Assembly: GCA_001783695.1 (NCBI GenBank)
Contig: MFNE01000009.1
Location: 4,802-47,071, forward strand
Reading direction: 5' to 3'
Length of the DNA: 42,270 nucleotides
Origin: Candidatus Lambdaproteobacteria bacterium RIFOXYD2_FULL_50_16
GTDB taxonomy: Bacteria; SAR324; XYD2-FULL-50-16
In this document: one piece after another, positions 1-7,768 of the stretch
Position numbering within the stretch: the first letter of the stretch is position 1
Layout: every line of letters begins with the position of its first letter
Program-made: the position numbers and the translations under genes
Notes under the pieces: generated by a model
Database searches by the model: none
Told to the model about the DNA's origin: nothing
The model's input: only the letters and a program-made list of their open reading frames with translations

Positions 1-38
1 GCTAATAAGTCCATATAATTTTTATCTACAACGGTCAT
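1..38 (-). CDS. Possible start of a minus-strand gene running off the left edge (partial)
   Basis: On the minus strand an ATG at 38 opens a frame (MTVVDKNYMDLL...) that stays open to the window edge. A GGAG motif lies 6 bases upstream. A perfect -35 hexamer TTGACA (minus strand, 137-132) with a weak -10 (CTAGCT or TAGCTT, about 114-108) could drive it. Only about 12 codons are visible, so no function can be assigned. It would follow prfB in the same direction. It could equally be a chance short open frame. Confidence 0.3.
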   Translation of the reverse strand, partial: MTVVDKNYMDLL

Positions 39-201
39 TGGGGGCTCCGTGATGAGACCTAAATGAGGTTTTCAAAATGTGGGCCAAAATGTCCACAAAT
101 CCGAAACAAGCTAGCCTCTGGTCGCTCAAGTTGTCAACTAATGGGTTGGTTAAACGAGGACCATAGACGAAGCTACTACGAATTTCAATCTTAGGCCAAG
201 T

Positions 202-217
202 AAAATATGTATATTTT
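202..217. repeat. Perfect AT-rich palindrome downstream of prfB
   Basis: AAAATAT-GT-ATATTTT is a perfect 7-bp inverted repeat 15 bases past the prfB stop. It is not a classic GC-rich terminator, but it is the only symmetric element in the 194-base spacer 39-232. The rest of that spacer shows nothing convincing apart from the possible promoter mentioned for the edge gene. Confidence 0.4.
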
Positions 218-232
218 GCCGGTTTTTACCCC

Positions 233-1349
233 TTAATCCCGCTTTTGGGCGGCCATGAGATTTAGGGTGGCTTCGATGAAGTCGTCTAGGTGACCGTCTA
301 GGACCTTTTGGGACTGGCTGGTCTCGAAGTCGGTGCGGTGGTCTTTGACCATTTGGTAAGGGTGGAGCACATAGCTCCTGACCTGACTGCCCCACTCGAT
401 CTTGGCTTTTTCGGCGTGGTCTTTTTCGGCCTCTTCCCGGCGTTTTTGTTCTTCTTGCTCAAACATCATGGCCTTCAGCAGTTTCATCGCGGTGGACTTG
501 TTTTTGTGCTGGCTGCGTTCGTTTTGGCACTGGGCGACTAGGCCAGTGGGAATATGGGTGATGCGAACGGCGGAATCGGTGGTGTTGACGTGCTGACCGC
601 CGGAACCAGAGCTACGGTAGGTGTCGATACGGAGGTCCGACTCTTTGATATCAATGTCGATTTCTTCGTTTAAATCGGGCATGACCCCCACCGAGGCAAA
701 GCTTGTATGGCGCCGTTTGTTGGCGTCGAAGGGGGAGATACGCACCAAGCGGTGCACCCCCACTTCGGCCTTGAGTTTTCCATAGGCGAATTCACTTTCA
801 ATGCAGAGGGTCGCCGACTTGATCCCGGCCTCTTCGCCTGGTTGGATATCAAGCAAAACTACCTTAGCCCCTTGATCCTCACCCCACCGGCGGTACATCC
901 GCATCAACATACCCGCCCAGTCCATCGATTCGGTACCTCCCGCCCCCGAATTGATAGTGACAATCGCCCCCGCATGGTCGCGAGGGCCCGAAAGCAAATG
1001 GGCTAACTCAAATTCTTTCAGCGCTTTCTCCGCCTCGTCTAAGGCCCCATCGGCCTCCAGGAGGAGTTCGGCATCTTCTTCTTGTTCGAGTAGTTCCATC
1101 ACACTTAAGGCGTCAGCCAAAAAACGCTCGATCCGCTCGAAGCGCCCTAGTTCCTCTTTGAGGCTGGCAATCTCCTTGAGTACCGCTGCCTGGGCCGCTT
1201 GCGGCTCAGACCAAAAACGGTCTTGGGCGGTTTTGTATTCGAGTTCTTCTAAGCGGGCCCTTTTTTTGTCCCAGTCAAAGGTAGCCTTGGAGAGTCTCCG
1301 CCCGGTCTTGGACGGATACGATACGGGCCTGGGTTTTATCTACGCTCAT
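233..1349 (-). CDS. prfB: Peptide chain release factor 2, with programmed +1 frameshift
   Basis: RF2 reads UGA and UAA stops in the ribosome. The ORF track shows only 295 aa, but the gene starts at an ATG at 1349. Twenty-four codons run in frame zero to ...GYL, then the slippery CTT TGA C is met at 1280-1274. A +1 shift gives ...GYL-DWDKKRARLEELE... and about 371 aa, the usual RF2 size. The stop-recognition tripeptide SPF and the hydrolysis motif GSGGQ are both present, as is the QCQNERSQHKNK segment. The start overlaps the argD stop as ATGA, so the two are probably translationally coupled. Autoregulation by the in-frame UGA is established for this family. The upstream Shine-Dalgarno-like stimulator is weaker here (AAGG) than the textbook AGGGGG. 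Confidence 0.96.
1274..1280 (-). promoter_or_regulatory. prfB programmed +1 frameshift site (CTTTGAC)
   Basis: On the minus strand the sequence reads CAA GGC TAC CTT TGA C. CTT followed by TGA C is the classical RF2 shift site. The codon after the shift is GAC, as in E. coli. A short AAGG three bases before CTT may act as the internal Shine-Dalgarno stimulator. Confidence 0.93.
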
Positions 1350-2563
1350 AAGGATTTGATAGTATCTCGCACCGCTTGACCGATCAGTTTTAGGCCTTGA
1401 GTGGTTTCTTCTTCGCTGATTAAAAGGCTAGGGGCCAACCGGATCACGTTAGGCCCAGCCACTAATATCAACAAACCCAAACCTAAGGCCGTCTGCACAA
1501 ATAGTTTGGCTTTGTCTTGGTACGGGGGGGAAAGCTCGCTGCCAATCAACAATCCTCGAGCCCGCACTTCTCCAAAGACCCCGGTTTCGGCGGCAATTTT
1601 TTGGAGGCCCGCCAAAAACTGGGCGCTCCGCTTATTGACGTTGGCCAGGGTTTGAGGTTTAGAGATAATCTCTAGGGTGGCTTTGGCGGCCACAGCGGCT
1701 AAAGGGTTACCGCCAAAGGTGCTGCCGTGAACGCCCGGCTGGAAAACCTGGGCGATTTTGGTGCTGGTCAACATGGCACCAATAGGAAAGCCCGAACCCA
1801 AGGCCTTGGCCGCAGTCAAGACATCGGGCATGACCCCTAATTGTTGGTAGCCAAACAGGCTTCCCGTCCGGCCTACGCCTGACTGGACCTCATCAAAAAT
1901 CAACAAGGCTTGGTGCTGGTCGCAAAGGGCCCGCACCGCCTGGGCAAATTCAGGGGTGGCAGGCAAAACCCCGCCCTCGCCTTGGACGGGCTCCATAATC
2001 ACAGCGCAGCACTGGTCTGAAATCAGCCGTTTAAGGTCGTCTGCATCGTTGTAAATCCCATAAATCATCTTGGGTGGCAACGGGCCAAAACCGGTGCGGT
2101 AGGCCTCTTGGCCTCCGGCGGTAACCGAAAATAGGGTCCGACCGTGGAAACTTTTGTGAAAGGATATAATCTCGTTTTTGTCCGGGCCAAAATGGTCGTG
2201 GGCGTATCGCCGGACCAACTTGAGGGCGGCCTCCACTGCTTCAGAGCCCGAGTTGGCAAAAAAAGCACGTTCAAAGCCGGTCAAGCTGGTGAAAAGCTCG
2301 GCCAGTTCGACCACGGGCAGGTTGGCGTAATAATTAGAGACGTGCCAAACCTTATCCAGTTGGGCTTTTAAAGCCGCCGCAACCTCGGGAGGGCAATGAC
2401 CCAATCCAGTGACCGCAATACCGCCGGTGAGGTCTAGGTATTTTTTTCCTTCTACATCTTCAAGCCAAACCCCTTGGCCCTTGATCGGCATAAACCGGGC
2501 TGGGGCATAATTGGGGACCATAACCTTTTTGTATCTGGCTAAGATAGCGTCTGTTTTTTCCAT
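1346..2563 (-). CDS. argD: Acetylornithine aminotransferase family (class III PLP)
   Basis: This 405-aa class III PLP aminotransferase most likely converts N-acetylglutamate semialdehyde to N-acetylornithine in arginine synthesis, and may also serve succinyldiaminopimelate in lysine synthesis. Visible signatures are the N-terminal LTGGIAVTGLGH, the PLP-phosphate region NSGSEAVEAALKL, the FDEVQSGVGRTG aspartate segment, and the Schiff-base lysine in TAAKALGSGFP. The length fits ArgD. It begins one base after the upstream ftsQ stop and overlaps prfB by ATGA, so ftsQ-argD-prfB is probably one transcript. Related ornithine or GABA aminotransferases cannot be fully excluded. Confidence 0.92.
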   Translation of the reverse strand: MEKTDAILARYKKVMVPNYAPARFMPIKGQGVWLEDVEGKKYLDLTGGIAVTGLGHCPPEVAAALKAQLDKVWHVSNYYANLPVVELAELFTSLTGFERAFFANSGSEAVEAALKLVRRYAHDHFGPDKNEIISFHKSFHGRTLFSVTAGGQEAYRTGFGPLPPKMIYGIYNDADDLKRLISDQCCAVIMEPVQGEGGVLPATPEFAQAVRALCDQHQALLIFDEVQSGVGRTGSLFGYQQLGVMPDVLTAAKALGSGFPIGAMLTSTKIAQVFQPGVHGSTFGGNPLAAVAAKATLEIISKPQTLANVNKRSAQFLAGLQKIAAETGVFGEVRARGLLIGSELSPPYQDKAKLFVQTALGLGLLILVAGPNVIRLAPSLLISEEETTQGLKLIGQAVRDTIKSL

Positions 2564-2564
2564 G

Positions 2565-3353
2565 TTACTTTCTTTTAATCACAAGCCCTTTGGGGTGGCG
2601 GAGGTCAACATAGGCGAGACGGTTTTCTCGCTGGTGTAGATCGGCGCTGGCCCGGTGTAGTCGTTCTAATTTTTCTTCAAACTGCCCTAACCCAAAGCGG
2701 AATTCGAGGCCGCTGGGAAGGGTGATTAATTTTAGGTTCAAAGGATCAGTGAGCACAATCTCGCTAACTGCGGACAGGGGGATCACCGGGTCGTTTTCAA
2801 GGAGCTTCATCAACTTAAGCGCCCGCTCTACTGCGGCTGAATCCAACCGGTCGCCCTCTTTGGCCTCTTCTAATCCTGGGTCGGTCAAGACCGGAAGTTC
2901 CCAGAAACGCTGCTTGTCGGGCAAGGACAAAAGTACGAGATTTTCGTCCATTAAAAACAGTTGGTCTCGGGTTTTGACATAAACCATGGGGGTGCGCTCG
3001 ACCACCTCGATCATCAGCCCCAAGCTACTGGTTTTTTTTACTTTTGCTTGAGCAACCCAAGGCTCTTTAAGCAACTGTTCGGTTAAAACATAAGGATCAA
3101 GCCCCCACCAGCCAATCGGCTCCTTGCCCAGTGCCAACCGGGAAACCAGGGCCTGGGCCGAAAGAATCTGATTGCCCGAAACCTGCACCTCCCGCAAATC
3201 GCCTGCCAAATAAAAAGGCATCCAGCCCCAACTAGCAATAAACAGGACCATCGTAGCCAAGGTCAGCGCCGTCCGGCCCAAACCCGGCAACATGGGCACC
3301 TTGGGCGGGGCGGACCTTTGCCGGCCAAAGTCCTGGGCAGCGAAGTCCTTCAT
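2565..3353 (-). CDS. ftsQ: Cell division protein FtsQ-like (POTRA domain)
   Basis: Single-pass inner-membrane divisome protein. With the start at 3353 (MKDFAAQDFG) it is 262 aa. It has a basic cytoplasmic tail, one transmembrane helix (TALTLATMVLFIASWGWMPF), then a POTRA domain starting at LREVQVSGNQILSAQALVSRL and continuing through VVERTPMVYV and LSLPDK. The ORF track start at 3425 overlaps the upstream gene by 68 bases and its extra 24 residues look like read-through of the other frame, so I prefer the internal ATG, five bases after the upstream stop. It sits apart from a visible division and cell-wall cluster, which is unusual for ftsQ. The family call is good, but the gene name rests on the POTRA and topology only. 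Confidence 0.8.
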   Translation of the reverse strand: MKDFAAQDFGRQRSAPPKVPMLPGLGRTALTLATMVLFIASWGWMPFYLAGDLREVQVSGNQILSAQALVSRLALGKEPIGWWGLDPYVLTEQLLKEPWVAQAKVKKTSSLGLMIEVVERTPMVYVKTRDQLFLMDENLVLLSLPDKQRFWELPVLTDPGLEEAKEGDRLDSAAVERALKLMKLLENDPVIPLSAVSEIVLTDPLNLKLITLPSGLEFRFGLGQFEEKLERLHRASADLHQRENRLAYVDLRHPKGLVIKRK

Positions 3354-3357
3354 GGGG

Positions 3358-3783
3358 TCAGTTAAAGAGGATCTTACGGAGGTCGCGGAAATAGATCTCA
3401 AACTTGCCAAAACTGGTCTCGCCAAACAACTTCGAATTCCCCTTTACGGTCAAGTCGATGGTCTCACCTGATTTAAGGGTCACCTTAGCGGCTATCGAGC
3501 CTGGAGGGGCAGCGTTTTCAGGGAGAACCTCCACCTGATTCAGCTTCTCAAAACTAATCGTGGTCAAAGCTTCGCCCCTTTTCCCTTGCAAATACACCTT
3601 GCCGTCCCAGCTAACCCGCTTGGCAGTGGTCTGGACTGCTTGTGCGTCCACCACAATCACTGAATAGTTGATTTCAGGCAGCGGAATCTCTCGGTCGCCA
3701 GAACTGGAATTGTCGCCCAAGGCAAACAGGGGAGCGGCCCAGAGGGTTAGAAAAAGCAAAAAGGGAGTAAATTTGAAGCCCAT
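3358..3783 (-). CDS. Small secreted protein of unknown function
   Basis: 141 aa with a clear signal peptide (MGFKFTPFLLFLTLWAAPLFA, cleavage near ALG). The mature part alternates charged and hydrophobic residues as in a beta-rich fold. It ends with KSGETIDLTVKGN...LFGETSFGKFEIYFRDLRKI, a pattern seen in small periplasmic proteins in which an FG turn is followed by a strand and a conserved KI. I do not recognise a named family. It ends four bases before ftsQ, so the two are probably cotranscribed, suggesting an envelope role. This is inference only. Confidence 0.75.
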   Translation of the reverse strand: MGFKFTPFLLFLTLWAAPLFALGDNSSSGDREIPLPEINYSVIVVDAQAVQTTAKRVSWDGKVYLQGKRGEALTTISFEKLNQVEVLPENAAPPGSIAAKVTLKSGETIDLTVKGNSKLFGETSFGKFEIYFRDLRKILFN

Positions 3784-3835
3784 AGGTTGCCCTTAGTTTA
3801 AGAGTGGCCCAGTCTAACCGGGCTTGGGGGTGGTG

Positions 3836-6109
3836 TCAATCTTGGCCCAAGACCAAGTATTGCCGAACCGCTTTTAAGGTGGCGTCTTCGCAGTCTTTAA
3901 GCGCGGCTAAAGAAAGGTGAAGGCCAGGGTCCTGGGTTCGGGCTTGGGTCTCGATGTGTATGGCCCAATGTCCCGCCCGCTTTACGCCGATATTAACACA
4001 AGAACCTTTGAGTTTGTGGGCCGTTTGGCTGATCAAGTCAAAACGTCCGGTTTTAAGGTGGGTTTCCATCGCTTGCCTGGCTTCGACAAACTCTTGGCAA
4101 AAAAAGCCCCCTAGTTCGGTTAAAAGGGTGTGTGCATAATTGGCTTTTAGACCTTGGATGTAATTTTGATCGAGTATAGGCAAAATATGTGGGTCGATGG
4201 GTGCTGCGGTCTTTGGGGCTTCGCCTGCTCCCATAAAAGGCTGCCCAGGAATTCCTTTCCAATACCGCCCCCACTTTTCAATCATCTTGCCCAGGTGTTC
4301 AATCTCCACGGGTTTAGGCAAAAAGTCGTCCATCCCGGCCTCTAAACATTGGGCCCGGTCCTCGGTGTTGGCGTTGGCGGTCATCGCCACAATCAGGGGG
4401 CGGTGGTCGGTGGGCCAAGATTCTTTAATAATCCGGGTGGTTTCTAGGCCGTCCATCTCGGGCATTTGCACATCCATTAAAATGAGGTCAAAATCCTCCT
4501 TTTCTAAGGCGACCATCAATTCAACCCCGTTGACCACGTGGGCGGCGGTGTAACCAAAGAGTTCGAGATTGGCCAAAGCAATCTTAAGGTTGATTTTGTT
4601 GTCTTCTGCGACCAAAATTTTAAAGGGATAAATTTTTGCCAGATTGGGGTACTTTGCCTGTTGTTCAGTCATTTCAGGTAAAGAGGTTTGCCCGGAACTC
4701 AACCTAGAAATAGCCTCAAGCCATTGCCGATTGTGTACTGGCTTAGCCATTTGCACTTCAGGCATAGAAGGATGAACCCGCAAGGTTAACTTTTGCCCTA
4801 CATGGGTCATCATTAAGCAGGGCAAAGGGGTGCTAGCTTGCAGAACCCGAATTCGCTTTAGCAGTTCCGTGCCCTCAACCAAAGGCATCATTCGGTCTAT
4901 CACCGCAAGGTCGAAGGGAGGCCCGGCCTGAACCGCTTCCATGGCGACCAGCGGGCTTTGGCAGGCGGTTACCTGCATCTGGTGGGATTCCGCCAAATCA
5001 GTAAGCTTAGCTAATTGGCTTTGGTTGTCTTCGACCAATAACAGGCGCTTGCCTCGCAAGGCAGCAAAACTTGGGGGTGCTGGGGTAGGTTGATCTGGGG
5101 CTTGCAGGGGTAGGGTAAAGAGAAAGGTTGAACCTTCTCTGGGGACCGACTGTACCTCGATTTTTCCGCCAAAAAGCTCGACCAGTTTTTGACAAATCGA
5201 AAGCCCGAGGCCTGTGCCGCCATACAGCCTAGAGGTATTTCGGTCCGCTTGGGTAAAGGCGGTAAAGAGTTTGCTTAGCTGGCTTGGTTCAATGCCAATT
5301 CCTGAATCCTTGACACAAAACAACAAGGCTTCTTCTTCGCCAGTTCCTTGGCAGGTGACCTCCACCTCGACCTGTCCCTTTTCGGTGAACTTGATTGCGT
5401 TGTTAACTAAATTGACCAGTACTTGAGCCAGCCTAGTTGGGTCTGCCATAAAGGATTGCGGGGCCTTTTGGGTGCGGTAAACCAGTTCTAAATTTTTTTC
5501 AGCTGCCGGGACTGCGACGAGATCAAAAACCCCTTCAATCAAGGAGTCTAACTCGATGGGCTGAATCTCCAGTTCCAAACGTCCTGATTCGATTTTGGAG
5601 AAGTCCAAAATGTCGTTGATTACCACCATCAAAATCTTCCCCGAAGAAATGATGGTCTCAATGTAGTCCTGCTGGGATTCGTTTAAGTAGCCGTTTTTTA
5701 ACAGGTTTGCACTGCCGATCACCCCGTTTAAAGGGGTGCGTAGTTCGTGGCTCATGCTGGCGAAAAAGCGGGCTTTATCGTCGAGCGCCTTTTCTGCCAC
5801 TTCCTTAGCGTGGGTGAGTCGGACCTGGGATTCTCTAAGCTTTATCTCCATCTCCCGCCGCCGGGCTAACTCCTTTTGCAGCCCAGATTGAGCTTCCCTG
5901 AGTTCGGCTTGGTCCCGGTCGTTGATGTTGACCACCTTGGCAAACTGGTTGTAGAGCTTTTTGTAGGCATCTAATAGGGCTAAATAATCCTTGGCCAAGG
6001 GACTAGGGTCCCCAACTAGGGAGTTGGCAACCTTTTCTCCCTGCTGGAGCCGACGGTATTCCTGGCCAAATAGGATTGAATCTTCGGGGTTTGCCATTTT
6101 TGGTGACAT
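3836..6109 (-). CDS. Hybrid sensor histidine kinase (HisKA-HATPase-REC-REC-Hpt)
   Basis: A 757-aa BarA-type phosphorelay kinase without an obvious transmembrane or PAS sensor. The N-terminal 115 residues are helical with a coiled coil (residues 60-112). HisKA carries FFASMSHELRTP with the phosphorylated His at 121. The ATPase shows NLVNNAIKF (N box), DSGIGIEP (G1) and GGTGLGLSI (G2). Receiver 1 (about 354-468) has VEDN, Asp405 and a conserved Lys in AKP. Receiver 2 (about 496-612) has AEDN, Asp546 and LPKP. The C-terminal Hpt has His698 in AHKLKGSC. A full intramolecular relay is therefore possible. The input is likely cytoplasmic or supplied by a partner. An alternative start is the ATG at 6096. 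It is divergent from thiE; no output regulator is adjacent. Confidence 0.95.
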   Translation of the reverse strand: MSPKMANPEDSILFGQEYRRLQQGEKVANSLVGDPSPLAKDYLALLDAYKKLYNQFAKVVNINDRDQAELREAQSGLQKELARRREMEIKLRESQVRLTHAKEVAEKALDDKARFFASMSHELRTPLNGVIGSANLLKNGYLNESQQDYIETIISSGKILMVVINDILDFSKIESGRLELEIQPIELDSLIEGVFDLVAVPAAEKNLELVYRTQKAPQSFMADPTRLAQVLVNLVNNAIKFTEKGQVEVEVTCQGTGEEEALLFCVKDSGIGIEPSQLSKLFTAFTQADRNTSRLYGGTGLGLSICQKLVELFGGKIEVQSVPREGSTFLFTLPLQAPDQPTPAPPSFAALRGKRLLLVEDNQSQLAKLTDLAESHQMQVTACQSPLVAMEAVQAGPPFDLAVIDRMMPLVEGTELLKRIRVLQASTPLPCLMMTHVGQKLTLRVHPSMPEVQMAKPVHNRQWLEAISRLSSGQTSLPEMTEQQAKYPNLAKIYPFKILVAEDNKINLKIALANLELFGYTAAHVVNGVELMVALEKEDFDLILMDVQMPEMDGLETTRIIKESWPTDHRPLIVAMTANANTEDRAQCLEAGMDDFLPKPVEIEHLGKMIEKWGRYWKGIPGQPFMGAGEAPKTAAPIDPHILPILDQNYIQGLKANYAHTLLTELGGFFCQEFVEARQAMETHLKTGRFDLISQTAHKLKGSCVNIGVKRAGHWAIHIETQARTQDPGLHLSLAALKDCEDATLKAVRQYLVLGQD

Positions 6110-6169
6110 TGAGTTTGGTTACCAGTTTAAAGCTTAAAGAATAAAAAAAATACCCCTTTTGCGAGGAAA

Positions 6170-6811
6170 TTGAAACGAATTGATCTAAATCAGGCCTGGG
6201 GGCAGGGGATTTTATACGGAATCACGGACGCCCACTTATTCGGCGGGAGTTGCGCAGAGGCCGCTAAAGCCTTGGTGTTAGCTGGGGTTTCTTGGGTTCA
6301 GTACCGGGCTAAGGGGCTAGATTTGGCCACCCAACGAGCCGAGCTAAAAGACTTGATCCCTTGGGTTAGGGCTCAAGGGGCCTATCTATTAGTGAATGAT
6401 TCGGTAGAGCTGGCCCAAGAATTGGGGGCGGATGGGGTGCATTTGGGTCAGGGGGACATGGAACCCCAAAAGGCGCGGGCCCTCTTGGGGCCTTACGCGA
6501 TCCTGGGTTGGTCCACCCACAACCTAGCCCAAGTCCAAAGTGCTCAAGGGATGGACCTGGATTATCTGGGAGTAGGCCCGGCCTTTCCTACTCAAACCAA
6601 ACCAGCAGAGCCAGTCGTTGGATTGGATTTTTTAGGGCAAGCTAGTTTGTACTCAAGCTTGCCCTTGGTGGCCATTGGTGGGATCGACTTAAGTCGGATA
6701 AAGGCCGTTCAAAAGACCGGGGTCCGTTCAGTTGCAATGATTCAGGGGCTTTTTGAGGCCCCCGATTTGAGGGCCCGAGTTCAAAGGATTAAAGAGCGTT
6801 TAGCCCGTTAA
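6170..6811 (+). CDS. thiE: Thiamine-phosphate synthase
   Basis: 213-aa TIM barrel that joins HMP pyrophosphate and the thiazole phosphate to make thiamine phosphate. Signatures are VQYRAK near residue 43, LLVNDSVELAQELGADGVHLGQGD, GWSTHN, DYLGVGPAFPTQTK and AIGGID. The start is TTG with GAGGA a few bases upstream; no nearer ATG keeps the N-terminal strand. There is no THI-box (TPP riboswitch) in the 60-base upstream gap. It is a lone thiamine gene here. Its TAA stop shares bases with the convergent fliM stop. Confidence 0.94.
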   Translation: MKRIDLNQAWGQGILYGITDAHLFGGSCAEAAKALVLAGVSWVQYRAKGLDLATQRAELKDLIPWVRAQGAYLLVNDSVELAQELGADGVHLGQGDMEPQKARALLGPYAILGWSTHNLAQVQSAQGMDLDYLGVGPAFPTQTKPAEPVVGLDFLGQASLYSSLPLVAIGGIDLSRIKAVQKTGVRSVAMIQGLFEAPDLRARVQRIKERLAR

Positions 6812-7761
6812 CCTTGGGGAAAGCGGGTTTTCTCAAAGGGGCGTGGGCGGGCCTTGACCTGCTGGCGGACCTCTTCGATTAAGCCGTTGATCTGTACAGA
6901 ATGGTAACCTAAGGTGACTCCCGGTTCGCCCGATAACATTGGCTTGCCGTTAAGCTCCAAGGTAATTAGATTTTTTAGTTCGTTGCTCATGGGCAGAACC
7001 TCGCCCTTTTCTAAGCTTTTTTCCAACTGCGCCCGAGAAATAAACAACTCACCTAAAATCGCGGTCGCTTTATAATCAGCTTCTTGCTCAATGATCCGCT
7101 CTAAAGGTTCCTTTGGGGTAGGCACCCGGCCCGGTTCGCCAGTTAGTAGGGCCTTTTTGCCATAGCGCTTTAAAATGGGGTCTAGTTGATAGGCAGAAAA
7201 ACAGAATTCTAGGTGGCTTTTAAACCCTTTATATTCAACCGCGACCTGGACACTAACGCAAGATTCGCCCGGTTCCATGATTTTAGCCTTGATCCGGTGG
7301 CTGACCAATTTCTTCACCTTAACTTGGCTGGGCAAGATCCGGTTCCAGCAGCGGTTAAAAATTTCAACAATCTCTTGAACCCCGGTTTCGAGTCGAGGAT
7401 AGTTTTCTAAGGTGACTGCAAAGTCTTTGGGTAACTTGGCCCGCCCTTGTTCCACCAGTTCCTTGCGAGCCAAAATCAAGTTGGATAAGGGGTTTTCTAA
7501 GATCAAAAGACATTCCCCGCCCAAGACCGACATTTCGACCACAAAAATCGGGGTCGGTTGAGGAATCTTGGCCAAATAGGGCTCAAATTTTCCGGCCGGA
7601 CTTAGCTTAGACGAGAAGTGGCAGCTTATGGTGAACTGGTCAAAAAAATAGGATTCCAGTTCGCTTAAAAAATGCCGGGTAACCACTTCTAGGGTTGTAA
7701 AATAACCGGACCTTACCTGTTCGCCTCGGGTTAAATCGTAGGGCCTGACAACAGCGTTCAT
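6808..7761 (-). CDS. fliM: FliM-like flagellar motor switch protein
   Basis: 317 aa with the FliM architecture: an N-terminal segment YDLTRGEQVRSGYFTTLEVVTRHF, which resembles the start of the FliM middle domain, a CheC-like middle domain (about 35-215), and a C-terminal SPOA domain (about 235-305, ITLELNGKPMLSGEPGVTLG). FliM forms the C-ring of the flagellar switch. The usual N-terminal CheY-binding peptide (EIDALL type) is absent: the protein starts directly at the middle domain. AGGAG lies five bases before the ATG, inside the end of fliN, so the pair is cotranscribed with fliN first. No other flagellar genes are in the window. Type III secretion SPOA proteins are a less likely alternative. 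Confidence 0.85.
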   Translation of the reverse strand: MNAVVRPYDLTRGEQVRSGYFTTLEVVTRHFLSELESYFFDQFTISCHFSSKLSPAGKFEPYLAKIPQPTPIFVVEMSVLGGECLLILENPLSNLILARKELVEQGRAKLPKDFAVTLENYPRLETGVQEIVEIFNRCWNRILPSQVKVKKLVSHRIKAKIMEPGESCVSVQVAVEYKGFKSHLEFCFSAYQLDPILKRYGKKALLTGEPGRVPTPKEPLERIIEQEADYKATAILGELFISRAQLEKSLEKGEVLPMSNELKNLITLELNGKPMLSGEPGVTLGYHSVQINGLIEEVRQQVKARPRPFEKTRFPQG

Positions 7762-7768
7762 GGTTCTC

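Noticed and set aside
6110-6169. TPP riboswitch before thiE
   Set aside because: The spacer is only 60 bases and lacks the CTGAGA THI-box core.
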